DNA of 64,000 bases from Tubulanus polymorphus. Its lineage: Eukaryota; Nemertea; Palaeonemertea; Tubulaniformes; Tubulanidae. The DNA lies in the NCBI RefSeq assembly GCF_964204645.1, contig NC_134029.1, positions 21,904,450 to 21,968,449 of the forward strand, written 5' to 3'. The notes beneath the pieces are model-generated. The model ran no database searches and was not told the origin of the DNA. It saw nothing but the letters and a program-made list of their open reading frames with translations. The translations under genes and the position numbers were made by a program. This document shows, piece by piece, positions 26,370-37,728 of this stretch (within the stretch, counting starts at the first letter, position 1; the number at the start of each line of letters is the position of its first letter).

Positions 26370-27671
26370 TAAAAAGCGATTTGTAATTAGAATTTATTTG
26401 CGGTAGGGCCGTCATTACTAGTATGTTGATTTATACAAAAATAATATCGCCACAGGTGATTGGGCTAAGGCCCTCGCTATGTCCACATTCCGCTTTAATT
26501 AAGCCGGCGAGTTATCGTCTAAACCGGGGTCCATGATGCGATGATTTTTGAGTATTGCCGGACAAATTTTAGGACACATTTGTCTCGTCTGTAAATACTT
26601 ACAAAAAAGTGCTAGTCTCCTGGTATAAATGTACAACATAAAATGTTGATTTTTTTCACTCTATAAGTTATAGGTTTTTCATATTTTAATGATAATTGCT
26701 GTGTTTAGGAAACTTAGTTTATTTATCCGAAATGACAAAATATATATACGTAGCATAGTTATTTTCTCGAAACTAATTTTTTTTAGAACAAGATTAATTT
26801 GTTCTTACCATTGTTGTAGACATATAGATCGCTAAAATGGACTGTGTGCTAAACACAGCCCTACTTATGAAAATGCCCGTCCATTTCACCACTTCATTCG
26901 ACAGAAAGTTATATTTTTCATACATATATATCCCTATTAGCTCCCACGCAAAAAGTCCACGCGTTACGTTAAACGTTACTTGTTATGTGAAGTAGTTGAT
27001 TGTCCCGGTTGGATAAACTATGATACTTTACCCCGGGGAACGCTACATTTGACTGTTATTTTGCTGCTGGTTTTTACAGAACGGAAATTCTCGACGAATT
27101 GTAGAATTGTAGAATTTCCCTCCCGTCCTCGCCGTGTGAATAGATAGAAACATCGTTTTGCTTGAATATGATATCGACCACTTGCTATAGAGAAATGACC
27201 TGTTTATTTAAATCATGACTAAATTTCATCATTTATGAATTTCCACCATGCTTATTTCACTCCCATTTTCTACAACCACCTGTTACAATTCCATGTCTTA
27301 AATTCTAACCTATTTTCTGTACTAATAAGGAATGTATTTAAGTGTTATCTAAGGCTAATTATCACGTATTTATCGTCCAAACTTCAGTCCAAATAATTAG
27401 TGCCTTTTAGATTAGGGTAGATTAGATTCTGTTATGTTTGACTATAGCTTCTTTATGATCTAATGAACGTTTAATCTGTGCGGATCGAAAATCTCTACAT
27501 TCCTAAACACACATCGTTACCCCATCCCCAGGCGAGTTATTGATAAAAAGGTTAATATAATAAAAGGTTAATATATATATTTATTGTTATAACGAACGCT
27601 TTTATGAATATTAAGATTACTTATATTATACATTGCCATCGCACGTATGGCTGACTCAGAAATTTTAAGTA

Positions 27672-27767
27672 CAGTAGATTTCGCTCAAGTCGGATCTTAT
27701 GGAGCCGTAAAAATGTTTCCGACTGGAGTGACATCCCAGTTGGATCCGACTTGGGCGGAGTTTACCG
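27672..27767. mobile_element. Short inverted-repeat element with TA target sites (pogo/Tc1-like MITE)
   Basis: The left end is CAGTAGATTTCGCTCAAGTC and the inverse of the right end is CGGTAAACTCCGCCCAAGTC; the match continues for about 25 bases. TA dinucleotides flank both sides (27670-27671 and 27768-27769), as expected for Tc1/mariner/pogo-type insertion. The 96-bp element has no coding capacity. Confidence 0.75.
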
Positions 27768-28380
27768 TAGAAATTATGCAGAGCTTGAATTTTATAGATT
27801 GTTTAACGTCGATGTGATACACAGAAATTATATTCTTTAATACGAAATAGATGAGCATTTCGGCCTACGAGACAACTTAAAAATATAGGATCGTTTCAAC
27901 AAAGGTTGTTGTTGAAATTATATATTATGCAAAATCGTTGTTTATATGATGTATAAGCTTTCTATGGTCGGAGTTAATCTATTTTATACATGTGATTGCC
28001 GATACTCGGAGGAGTAATCAATGATCAAACAACGTCTCATATCGATATAAGGCAGTTTATTTATACATATATGATATATATGGTACATGTACTGGGGTAT
28101 AATATTATATAAATGTAATTTCTGGGCGCTCCTGTCATAAGTATATAATTTGTATATTTATTATTTTCGATTAAAATATTGTACCGTGCGACCGAACTAC
28201 GGTCAGCTTAGAAATAAAATGAACGGTTACGATTATTGAATCCTGACTTTTTGATCGACTTTTTCGCACCCGTGCCTTCGGTGGCGGCGTCGTGTGTGTT
28301 GGTTATATCTGCGCACGGGAACGCAAATTGCCGCCTTTAATCAACCTTCGTCTCACGACATAAGTGAGTGCCCCGCACAG

Positions 28381-28495
28381 GACCGAGTTCCACAGCTTGT
28401 GAGTTCCTAAGATTTGACCTAGAGTTGACTGAATAAAAATGAAAAATCTCAACTCAAAGTTTACTCTTGCTCCCAACTGTGGAACTGGATCCAGG
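28381..28495. repeat. Short palindromic element, family A
   Basis: The left end GAGTTCCACAGCTTGTGAGT and the right end CCCAACTGTGGAACTGG are imperfect inverses. Same family as the copies at 4309, 28955 and 50939. Confidence 0.65.
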
Positions 28496-28616
28496 AGACG
28501 AATCTAAAGAATTTCGTTACAAAATATATCGTGGTTGCGTGCGGTCGAGTCTCCGAAACTGCAAATCAAACCATGAACTGAAAGGACGTTTTGATGATAG
28601 AGCCCGTCCCACCATA

Positions 28617-28709
28617 ATGGGTCAGTTGCTCAAAAGTTTGTTGGGGTTAACTGCTGACCAACCATGGTACGCGTTTGACCATCGTCCAGTCAACGGGGTG
28701 AATTTCTGA
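28617..28709. repeat. Half copy of inverted-repeat family B
   Basis: GGGTCAGTTGCTCAAAAGTT followed by TTGGGGTTAAC matches the left arm of the complete element at 35850-35970. The right arm is not recognisable. Confidence 0.5.
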
Positions 28710-28954
28710 AAAGCGTTTTTTTTCTGCGACCTGCTGCAACTCGATTTCACATGAGATTTGAATCATTTGATGTTTTTACGGCCGGTGGCCACAATATACA
28801 AATTATGTATCACAAATAATTCCGGAATACAAACTTGACTCGGAAACCAGAGTCTGACTATTTATTGATGGATGAAAAATATACGCCGCGAAGAACAACT
28901 TAACGATTTGTAGGGCCCAGCAGTTGCATAGTGGATCTCCGACACCTGATGCAT

Positions 28955-29048
28955 TCCACTTGTGAGTTTCTTAGTTATCTGAGTTTAAATTACTCGAAGT
29001 TCATTTCATTCAGGGGTCAAATCTTAACTGTGGAATTGGGTCCGGAAC
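28955..29048. repeat. Short palindromic element, family A (diverged)
   Basis: GCATTCCACTTGTGAGTTTC at the left and TTAACTGTGGAATTGGGTCC at the right correspond to the family A ends, with more substitutions than the other copies. Confidence 0.5.
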
Positions 29049-29607
29049 ATAATCTATCATTTATTTAGACTTCGATTGAAACCGAATATTCAATAGATTA
29101 TTTTTAATGAATGTACTTCGGTTTCGATTCAGGCCGCGTGTGCGAGAGTCCCGGTCGGCAGCCGCGGCAGGTGCCGTCGGTCAAAACGAATTAACAACGT
29201 AACAATATGAGATCATTAATTGAATTGAAATGAAATGATTATATGGGGATTCGACCTCACTTGTCATCCGGTGACGTATTGCGTAGAACCGTTACAATAA
29301 ACACGCGTGTGGATTGATTCTATCAACGCGACGGTCGCGTGCGTCCAGGTCCAGTGTCCTCGTCGGACTTCATGAATTTACAAATAACGGCTTTACTTGA
29401 TTTAAAATCAACATGAACTCAGTTCGTACGTATGCAATATTATACACCGAAATGATCTTTTTTGTAAATATTTAAAAATTCCTCCAGAATTTCTCGCTGT
29501 CACTGACGACTGACGACGAATTTTAAAAAAGTAGTAGGCCAAGCCAAAAAAGACATAACACTGAACAGGATTGAGTTTTTTGCACTTTCTCTTCAAATTA
29601 CCAATTA

Positions 29608-32042
29608 GATCCGTTGGAGTATTTCACGGCGAAAGATGCCCGAAAATTACTCCGCAACAAGTTTGTTGTAATCATAGGCGATTCTCGTAAGTAGTAATGT
29701 CAATTTCCTCCTCGTGATTTAGAATCCTCATTTTCAGGATGCTGGATGGATGATAATGAGTATTTTGTTTTTTATCGGCTGCAGTTCAAAGAGGAAATTA
29801 CAAAGATCTTGTTTGCTTGCTACAATATGATCGACACATGACAACTTCTGAAGCGAAGAAGAAAGTAAGCAACAAGTTGTGGATTGTTGAAAATTTTAGA
29901 CAGTGTCTATTATGTCAGTGGCACTAAAGCTCCAATATTGATATATGAATAACATCTTTCGATTAATTTTCGTGGCAAACATTTCCAAAATTTGATGAGA
30001 ATTCCCAAGCCAAAAATACTCTAATTTTTTGAGTGAATGGAATAAGGTATAAAAGCATAAATTTAGTTGAGCAACCGGACTTCAACTGTTATGTCAACTG
30101 TCACCATATTTTCACACCTGCGTGAATAGAATAGAGCTACTATGAAAATTATTTTACTAGTCCAGAAATGGCTATTTTTGATCTTGTGGTCTGAGGTTGA
30201 AATTTGAAATTATCAAATCGATAAAAATTGTAAAATAAATCAAGATTTCATGAATGACTGCAACTGACTCAAGATGTTGAAATTTGACTCTTTCGGTGGT
30301 TTGTTAGAAATGAACCAGAGAGACTACCATTAGGCTAGTTTCTTTGCAATGGATCGAGTTTAAGTCGCGAATAAATTTTTTCAGGGAGAGCCGACGCATT
30401 TGAATGATGAGTTGATCGAAGGAGGTAGATTGCATAATGAAACACACTATCGTGAAGTGAGACAGTATCAAACGTTATATCACCTAGTTCGGTTTTACTT
30501 CGTCACTCGATGCTACGGAGAGTACTTCGATACGATACTGAAAGATTTGGAAACCGGTCCCGAACCTGACGTTGTAATCATGAATTCCTGTCTATGGGAC
30601 ATGTCCAGGTTGGTTTCTTGAGTGACATTAGTTTTATAACTCTTTCATTGTTTCTGTATTTTCGTAAAATTTTTGTGTATATTTTGCTATTGGTTACTTC
30701 ATGTTTTCAATGAGGATAAAAACTCAAACTCAACCGTTTTTGGCTTACACTTACACTTTTTCGTGAATCTGGGCCCTGATGGGATGTTAAGCTTAATTAA
30801 CAGTTTTGTTAATATTTCATTTTGCATTACCTAGTGGATTTTCTAAAAAGAAAATTAAATAATGTTCATTTAAACTCCTGAAACGGGTTTGATATCTAAC
30901 AATTTTGTAGGCCTAACTGTCTTTCATTCCTTAATAGTGGTTTTTAAAAACAGAAATATTCATTTTTACTTGTGTGAATAAGGTTAGGCATGATGTAACC
31001 TTTTTTTCTACTCGTTTTATGTCGTAGGTATGGACCGAGTTTCATGGGTCGTTATCAAGATAACATCGATCACTTGTTTAACCAAGTGAATAGCGTTTTA
31101 CCGAAGGATACGCTGTTCATGTGGTTGACGTGTACGCCGATCGGTAGTAAGTCTCGCGGCGGATTTCTGAAGGATCGAATCCAGTGGAAAATGGATACGA
31201 TGCGACTCGACATACTGGAGGCGAATTTCTTCTCGGCTCAGGCCGCGTTGACGCACGGGTTCGAAGTCGTCGACATGCATCGTTTCATGCGTAATTTCCT
31301 GCACCTGCGTTCGCGCGACGACGTACACTGGTTACCGGCGGGTAACAGACGCATAACGAATGAGATCCTGGCGCACGTCGCCAAGTTGTTCGGTTTTCCG
31401 GTTCCGAAGCCGGATTTCCAAAAGTACATCAGCCTCGTGCCGGCGCAGGTCGGCTTTCACGCGAAGCATAACAAAGCCGATATCGAATCTATTTCCGATA
31501 TTGATAATAACAACAATCCGACGTTTTCGAGTTTGATGGGACCGGGACCGTCAGCGCGGCGTAGTCGTTCGATAAGTGTCGGAGACGCACCGATGCGAGC
31601 GATGAATTCCAATTACCCGATAGCTCATCCTCAGAACGATTTTACCAACGATATATTTCCCAGCGAAATGAACAATTGCAACAATTACATGCGTACGTTT
31701 CAGCAGCAAAACTACAATCACAGATTCGGTTTCGAGAAAGCCAACGCGAGGCACGCTCAACGAAATATGTCGCCTTTTAATCAACCTAGAATGAACAACG
31801 GCATGAACTATCAAAGCCCGTTGGGAAACTCTTGTTACGAAAACGGCTTCGACAATTTTAACAATTACGTTTTCACGCCGTGGGCCAATCAACAGCATAC
31901 GAACATCATGCGTCCGATGCAGCCTCGCCTGAAGCAGTATAATCCCTACCTAAACTGCATTCCTCAACAGATGTACGGGCAAGGTCCCCGACTGCCGGCC
32001 AATCGCAATACTGTTTTCAACAATATTTGTAGCTGGTTTTGA
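29608..32042 (+). CDS. PCED1: PC-esterase domain-containing protein 1 (FAM113 family), 5' end incomplete
   Basis: This is a member of the SGNH/GDSL-like PC-esterase family; its physiological substrate is not established. Exons: about 29608-29686, 29785-29864, 30385-30608, 31028-32042; phases agree. Diagnostic blocks in order are NKFVVIIGDS (block I serine), the stretch ending LHNETHYREVRQ, VIMNSCLWDMSRYGPSF (block III-like), and RDDVHWLPAGNRRI (the Asp..His block). The catalytic Ser, Asp and His are therefore present. After the esterase domain comes a long Asn-, Met- and Gln-rich tail of low complexity, as in family members. The reading frame before 29608 has no ATG and an acceptor (CCAATTAG) precedes the first exon, so at least one upstream exon carries the start. 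Exon 4 is terminated here by TGA after CSWF; see the alternative exon at 34237. Confidence 0.88.
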
Positions 32043-34236
32043 TTGAACTGGGAACGTTCCATTGAACTGATACTCGATTACGTATTTTATATGTTAACCG
32101 CCAGTGAAAGCATTTATTGTTTTTTGTTCCGTTTATAATGTGCCTTATTTCACAATTCAAACGTTATTTTTCATGTTTTTGTGCACTTAGTTAAAAAGCT
32201 AAGACAAGCTAAATGTTTTCGACCAACAATTCAATTGGCTTTTATTTGTGTCTATATTTTGTGCGAAAAGTACTGTAAGAAAACTGTGCTTCCTGCTTTG
32301 CTAGCGCATAATGATGATTCTAATGCTTAGATCATGGTTCTTACGGGTTTTGGAAAGTGGGAATTTTTTTCCAAGGCCCTTGAAAAGCTATGAATATTTT
32401 ACACTATAATGCCTAAATGTCTTATTAGAGATTCGATAACAAACTTTATGAAAACACTTTTACAATGGTATTAATGATTGGCATTTATTTGCTTAGAATA
32501 GGCTTACCTTGCCTGTTCTAGGTTGGCGATGTATACCTTAGGGATATGGAAATTTTATAGTCTGGGTATGATGCAGAAGTTATGGGAAAATGAAATTGGG
32601 AAACCTGTAAAAACCCTGTTTGATATCGTTCATCGACAAGTTATTTTCTAGGTATCATCGGTATTATCTATCATGCTGCTTTGTTCAACTATTAATGATC
32701 TGCTTTACTTTCTATTTGTATAATAAGTTTTTCTTTGTAAATATGTTTTCGTACGATTGGTCGGGTCGATATGCATATTGCATAATTAAATATTATGAGG
32801 AAGCTCTCTGAAAAAATGCAAAAGCGGCTTCAGGGGATATTTTTATGCCAATTGTGTTCTTGAGTTCGGAAAAAGCTTGTATTGGAAAATTACTGAACTT
32901 AATTGTTGTAGATTCAAACCAATTTTTTTGTAACCTGTAGATATATGTGCGTATATTGTGAACAAATATGTTACAGATACGTAGTACGTTGAAAGAGATA
33001 TCATTTTGTTGTAAGAATTTTAATTTTGCATTTACAGTTACCTATATCAATTTTATCCATTGTTGCCTAAACCAGTATTAACATGATATTGTATGTAATA
33101 GAGTGAATCTGAAGAGATTATTTACCAACAGCAGGAGAGTAGACAGTATTGAAACCTGAAAAAAAGCCATAATTATCCGTATAATCCATTGCCTTCCCAG
33201 TATTTGGTTAGAAATACCTCCACATATTTTTTACAGAAAGTATTAAGTAGTTTCCCAAGAGTTAGCATTTTAGCTAAACAAGTAGGAAGATCAGATCTTA
33301 AAAAATGTGATTGCCAGTATATATTGAGTATTATTGTAGTAGATAAAGTGTATTCTGGGTATGTTTAAATATGTTAGTATTTTTCTATTTTTATCATTAT
33401 GCAATAATCTCAAATAGATTTAGTGTTGAATTGTTCATCGTTATAACTCAAATATATTGTTTCTGTACAAATATCTATAGCCAATATCCTCGGAAGTTCC
33501 TGTACAGTTTATTTTCATAACCCGTTTTATAAACAATTTTCGAAATATATCATAAGTATTTTTCAAGTGAAATTGCACTCATTTTCCTCTTTGGAGTAGA
33601 ATACCACAACTGTTGATTTATTGTTCCTTCAACCCAATTAGCCCTCATCTTGTGGACATTAAAGGGCAGGCAGCTGGCCATTATTATACGGATTATGACC
33701 ATGCTGGTGGTTGACTGACACATTCATTGTTTGTAGTAAGCCTATTTAGTGCTACTTTTGGAAAACTTTGTTAAGGCCCTGGTTTGAACTTACGTTTCAT
33801 AAAAATGTCAATAAGTGCAAGAAAAATGCTACTTGTTGACTGAAAAATGTTTGTGTTGAGTAGTGCATTAACATTAACAATGTCCTGATACATGAATTAT
33901 GACAAGTGACATGTATTGCTGCCGTGAGATCTGAGGCAAGTGCTAGCTACTGAGTTAAGAGTATTGATTAATATTATCCAATGGTCTAAATATCTTCGAG
34001 AATAAAACTTAATTGGCTATGAACTCTTCCTGTGGCATGTGGGTCTATCGCTTTACCGGATGCTAGTACATCGCCGAGAAAATAGTTCTATTTAAAATGG
34101 TTTGAAAATCGTTTTTGAAAGCAGATTCCCTTTTAAAAGCAGTTTAATTTGATACAATTATTCATCTAAACGAATTAATGTTGACTGATGAATGAAATTT
34201 GATTTCGAAAATATTTGTATTCCTCGCTTGCCACAG

Positions 34237-34376
34237 TAAAACAGCGAAATGCTGCGAATTCTCAGCCGTTCGGTGCTGCCCCTATGAATAACGATAACGG
34301 AATTTCTGCGAACCAAAATCGTAAGAAAAAGAATCGTAAAAAGCCGAATAACAACGGGTTTAATATTTTCAATTAA
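34237..34376 (+). CDS. PCED1: Possible alternative last exon of PCED1
   Basis: After the acceptor GCTTGCCACAG, an open frame encodes KQRNAANSQPFGAAPMNND and a lysine/asparagine-rich end, NRKKKNRKKPNNNGFNIFN, then TAA. It can be joined in phase to a donor in exon 4 at 32028 (ATTT|GTAGCT), replacing the final CSWF. The Asn-rich composition matches the exon 4 tail. The donor is weak, so minor use or another donor is possible. Confidence 0.5.
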
Positions 34377-37300
34377 CTCAACAAGTTTTTATTATAATCA
34401 ATTGACCAAAAGAGAACAATAACTCGATGATTATGTGACAGTTTAAAATAGAGTATAACATACTTTAAAAGAAAGGATACTGCTAAAATCCATATTCACA
34501 AAATCGCACATAAATTGTAGACCAAAAATGTATTCTTGCAAGCAAAATATGCTGTTATTTGACTAATCCAGCAAAAGCATATTTACATGCTGCAACAACC
34601 AACAAGAAAAATTAAGTGGAGAGTAATTGCTATGATAAATCATAATTCTAAAACTTTTACATAATATATCTATATTGCTATTTGATATGTTAAAATCTGG
34701 ATAAATTTGTCGCGGAATTAGATTAGTGTTAAACATGTATAAAACAAGTCTAATGTCTATAATCAGAATCAAATACCTTGTATTAACTAGGAATATAACT
34801 ACCAGGCACAGAATTGCGTGCCTTGCAATTAATAATACCCTCAAAAAGAACTGTAATAGGACTTAATCCAATGCCATGTAGACAGCAATTACTCTGCATA
34901 GATATGTTAACATTACATGCAAAATACGAACGATTCATTGTTCTTAACCATGCTACATTATTACACAGCATCTTAGACATTATGTAACTTTTTAACCAAG
35001 CTCTCAAAACATGGACAGTTATGTATAGAATATGCCAACAATGATTTACTAATCTGCACCCAATCATAACTAAGTGGCTGTTCGTAATGCTAACACACAC
35101 TTGATGAATAAAGGTAATAAATGGCAACTACAAGAATGTGATCAAACATCAAAATAACAAGGCAATCCAAAACATGTAGTTAGAATCATCTTTAATGAAT
35201 GGGCTTCCTGGCACCAAATGAATTCATTATTGACAATGAGTAGTCGTAAATAAAGGCAGCATCTCTATTTCAATCTTCAAATTAAATTCCTTTCAAGAAA
35301 CGAAGGAAAACTAGTTTTAACAATTCTACAGATTTCGGGCATCAAACATCTAAGTTGTCAGATGCCAATTTAGGAATTTTAGACCCCTCCCCCAATATGA
35401 TCCAAGCTAAGTGATGGACTTCGAGCTAATGCATCTGATTTATGTGATATTTCTACCAGACTGGAAAATATCAGCCATGTTTAATAATTGTTGATATGGA
35501 ACACGGCAAAAATCTCACGAGTGTGCTTACGAGGTCTAATAAAAATAGTTTGAAGCATATCGTGAAAATTGAATACTCTTATCACCATTTACAGAAGCCA
35601 GTCCCAGCAGTGCAGATCCAATTTTGACTACCTTACCAAAGAAAAAAGGTTCACCAACCCAAATTCGGTGAAAATCCAATTCAGGTTCCCCATATTTACC
35701 GGTAACCTTATTTGCAAAATTTACAAAGTCGTTTGAATTTTTTTCTGCTTTTCTTCAAGGGCATTTCACTTTTTTTTTAGTGCCTCACACGAGGGATGAT
35801 ATGAGACCCCTGGATCTGCCGTCATGGTGATGATATTTGAACTAAAGATCAGGGGTCAGTTGCTCAAAACTTTGTTAGAGTTAACCAGTTTATAGTTGAC
35901 ATAGTGACAATTAAAATTCATCGTTACTTTGGTACTTATCGTTAACCAATTTTTGAGCAACTGGCTCCTGTAATTCAGAACATAAATTTAGCTCTGAAAT
36001 CTTACCGCTACTACATTGGTGATGGCTGAAGTGAGTGAAATTAATCTAATTCACATTCCTTAGTAAATACCTATACAATTTACGTGTATCAATGTATTTA
36101 CATGAAACACTTATAAACTTTATATTACCGCTATGAACATTAATATACATATATATTTATATATTAGACTGTATATACATGTACATGTATGTAATAAGTA
36201 TATCTTTTTCAGAATATAAATAAACTATTTCCTATTTACATCTTAATGTAGACTACAAACATCTCTCTTTCATACATTTATATACAGTATTTTCAATCGA
36301 TATCACCTAAAAATCCTATATGTCTCAATTAAATCCGCTAAGAAACTGTGATATTATCCAAAAATTTCATTTATTTCGACCCATCTTGAACGATGATCAT
36401 ATCATATCACCCCTTGGGGATGTGCCATGAAAACATATGTATTTTTAAAGCTATTTCTCAGCTCGAAGCAGTGATATCGAATTTATTGTATCATACGTTT
36501 ATTCTGGTTTAAGAATCGCGGTTGAGAGAAATGTGGATTGGTTGGAAAACTCAATTGAAACCTAATTTGAAGAGTTTGAAATATTATGAGACTTGCTTAT
36601 CACATTTTTACAAATCATGTATCTACATTAGCACAAACGTCACCCAGAAGCATTCATTTATTTTCTGGCCATCTTGGATGGTGTGAAAAAACCCCTTCTT
36701 CTGCCTCAAGGTTATCTAACTCAAAGCTCTGATTTGGCCTCTAATATAGACATATAGTCATTTTTTGGTACAAAATAATGTTACACTGACATGTCAATAT
36801 TGTAACATGTCTTCTTTTTAATATGGTTAGTCTAATCATGGATGTATAAACTAGTTTTTCTGTCCATGGTCTAATGACATGTCATACATGCATGCGTACA
36901 AGTTTGAGACAGTTTATGTTAATTATTCTTAATCAACGTTACTACTATAAACTATATACCGTGTGTTTATTTCAATCAACAGATACAATAGAATCTGTGG
37001 TTGGATTTAACTTTTATGAACTACTCTAAAACTCAACAAATATCTAGGTACTATACTTATGTAAAAATCAACAAATAAAAATTTCACAAAAAAGGATTGC
37101 ACAATTTCAGCAAAACATTCACCCAGCCGATCAAGCGTCAGGCAGCCGTTGATATTGAATATCTATTCATATTGCTATCAGATATGTACATATAAGTGGA
37201 AGCTACTAAAATTATGATAAATGACGCGATAGTTGTTGGCACACAGGCGGAGATGGTAAAATACCTGGGCGGAGTTATAGCTGTCTATCATTTTCATTAT

Positions 37301-37728
37301 CAAAGTACAAGGTTTTCATTTTTATTGACGTACATGTACAAAGATTATAAAGCTATAGGTTTTTGATATACACAATGAAAGTACAGCTGATCATCACAAC
37401 ACATAAATCTAAAGCTTTTCGAAAAGAACTGATGGTAAAACCGGTTCAACAACAAGACATGATTAGGCTGAATAACTAAGCGATGACTTAAAATCTTTCT
37501 TCACAAACTGTGAAGTAAATTAACGCATACGTTAGGATTTTCATAAACACAATGAGACAATAACAAGATGACAATAATGATAATTTTTGTACTAATTTGC
37601 AAGTCAATTAGCAACATATAAAAAATTCATATAGTATGATTGAACTTCTTCTGATTTGACGAATGCCTCGACATCGTTTGAAAACTATTTTACCGCGATC
37701 TGCATATAACCGTGTATCTATAAAATAG
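34377..37728. other. Convergent intergenic region between PCED1 and OTUD7
   Basis: No coding exon is seen. The region should contain the 3' untranslated sequences of both genes. It is AT-rich and holds one complete family B inverted-repeat element. Open frames of 90-115 codons near 34.6-35.1 kb on the minus strand have no recognisable motif. Confidence 0.6.
35850..35970. mobile_element. Inverted-repeat element, family B (complete)
   Basis: The left arm CAGGGGTCAGTTGCTCAAAA and the inverse of the right arm, CAGGAGCCAGTTGCTCAAAA, are about 90% identical over 20 bases and continue into GTTAACC motifs. The 121-bp element has no coding capacity. A half copy lies at 28617. Confidence 0.7.

Larger units (their letters stand above)
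26370..29607. other. Intergenic region between SAMD8 copy 2 and PCED1
   Basis: No coding exon is recognised. It carries the SAMD8 copy 2 3' region, one pogo-like element and three inverted-repeat elements or fragments of families A and B. A GC-rich stretch at about 29110-29370 (GGTCGGCAGCCGCGGCAGG and neighbours) is a plausible promoter or first-exon area for PCED1. The open frame at 28467-28709 overlaps repeat copies and is not a gene. Confidence 0.55.

Noticed and set aside
28467-28709. 80-codon plus-strand frame
   Set aside because: It starts inside a family A element and ends in a family B half element, with no splice or family signal.
34563-35127. Minus-strand frames of 93 and 114 codons between PCED1 and OTUD7
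   Set aside because: They are hydrophobic, AT-driven composition with no motif; they look like chance frames in 3' flanking DNA.
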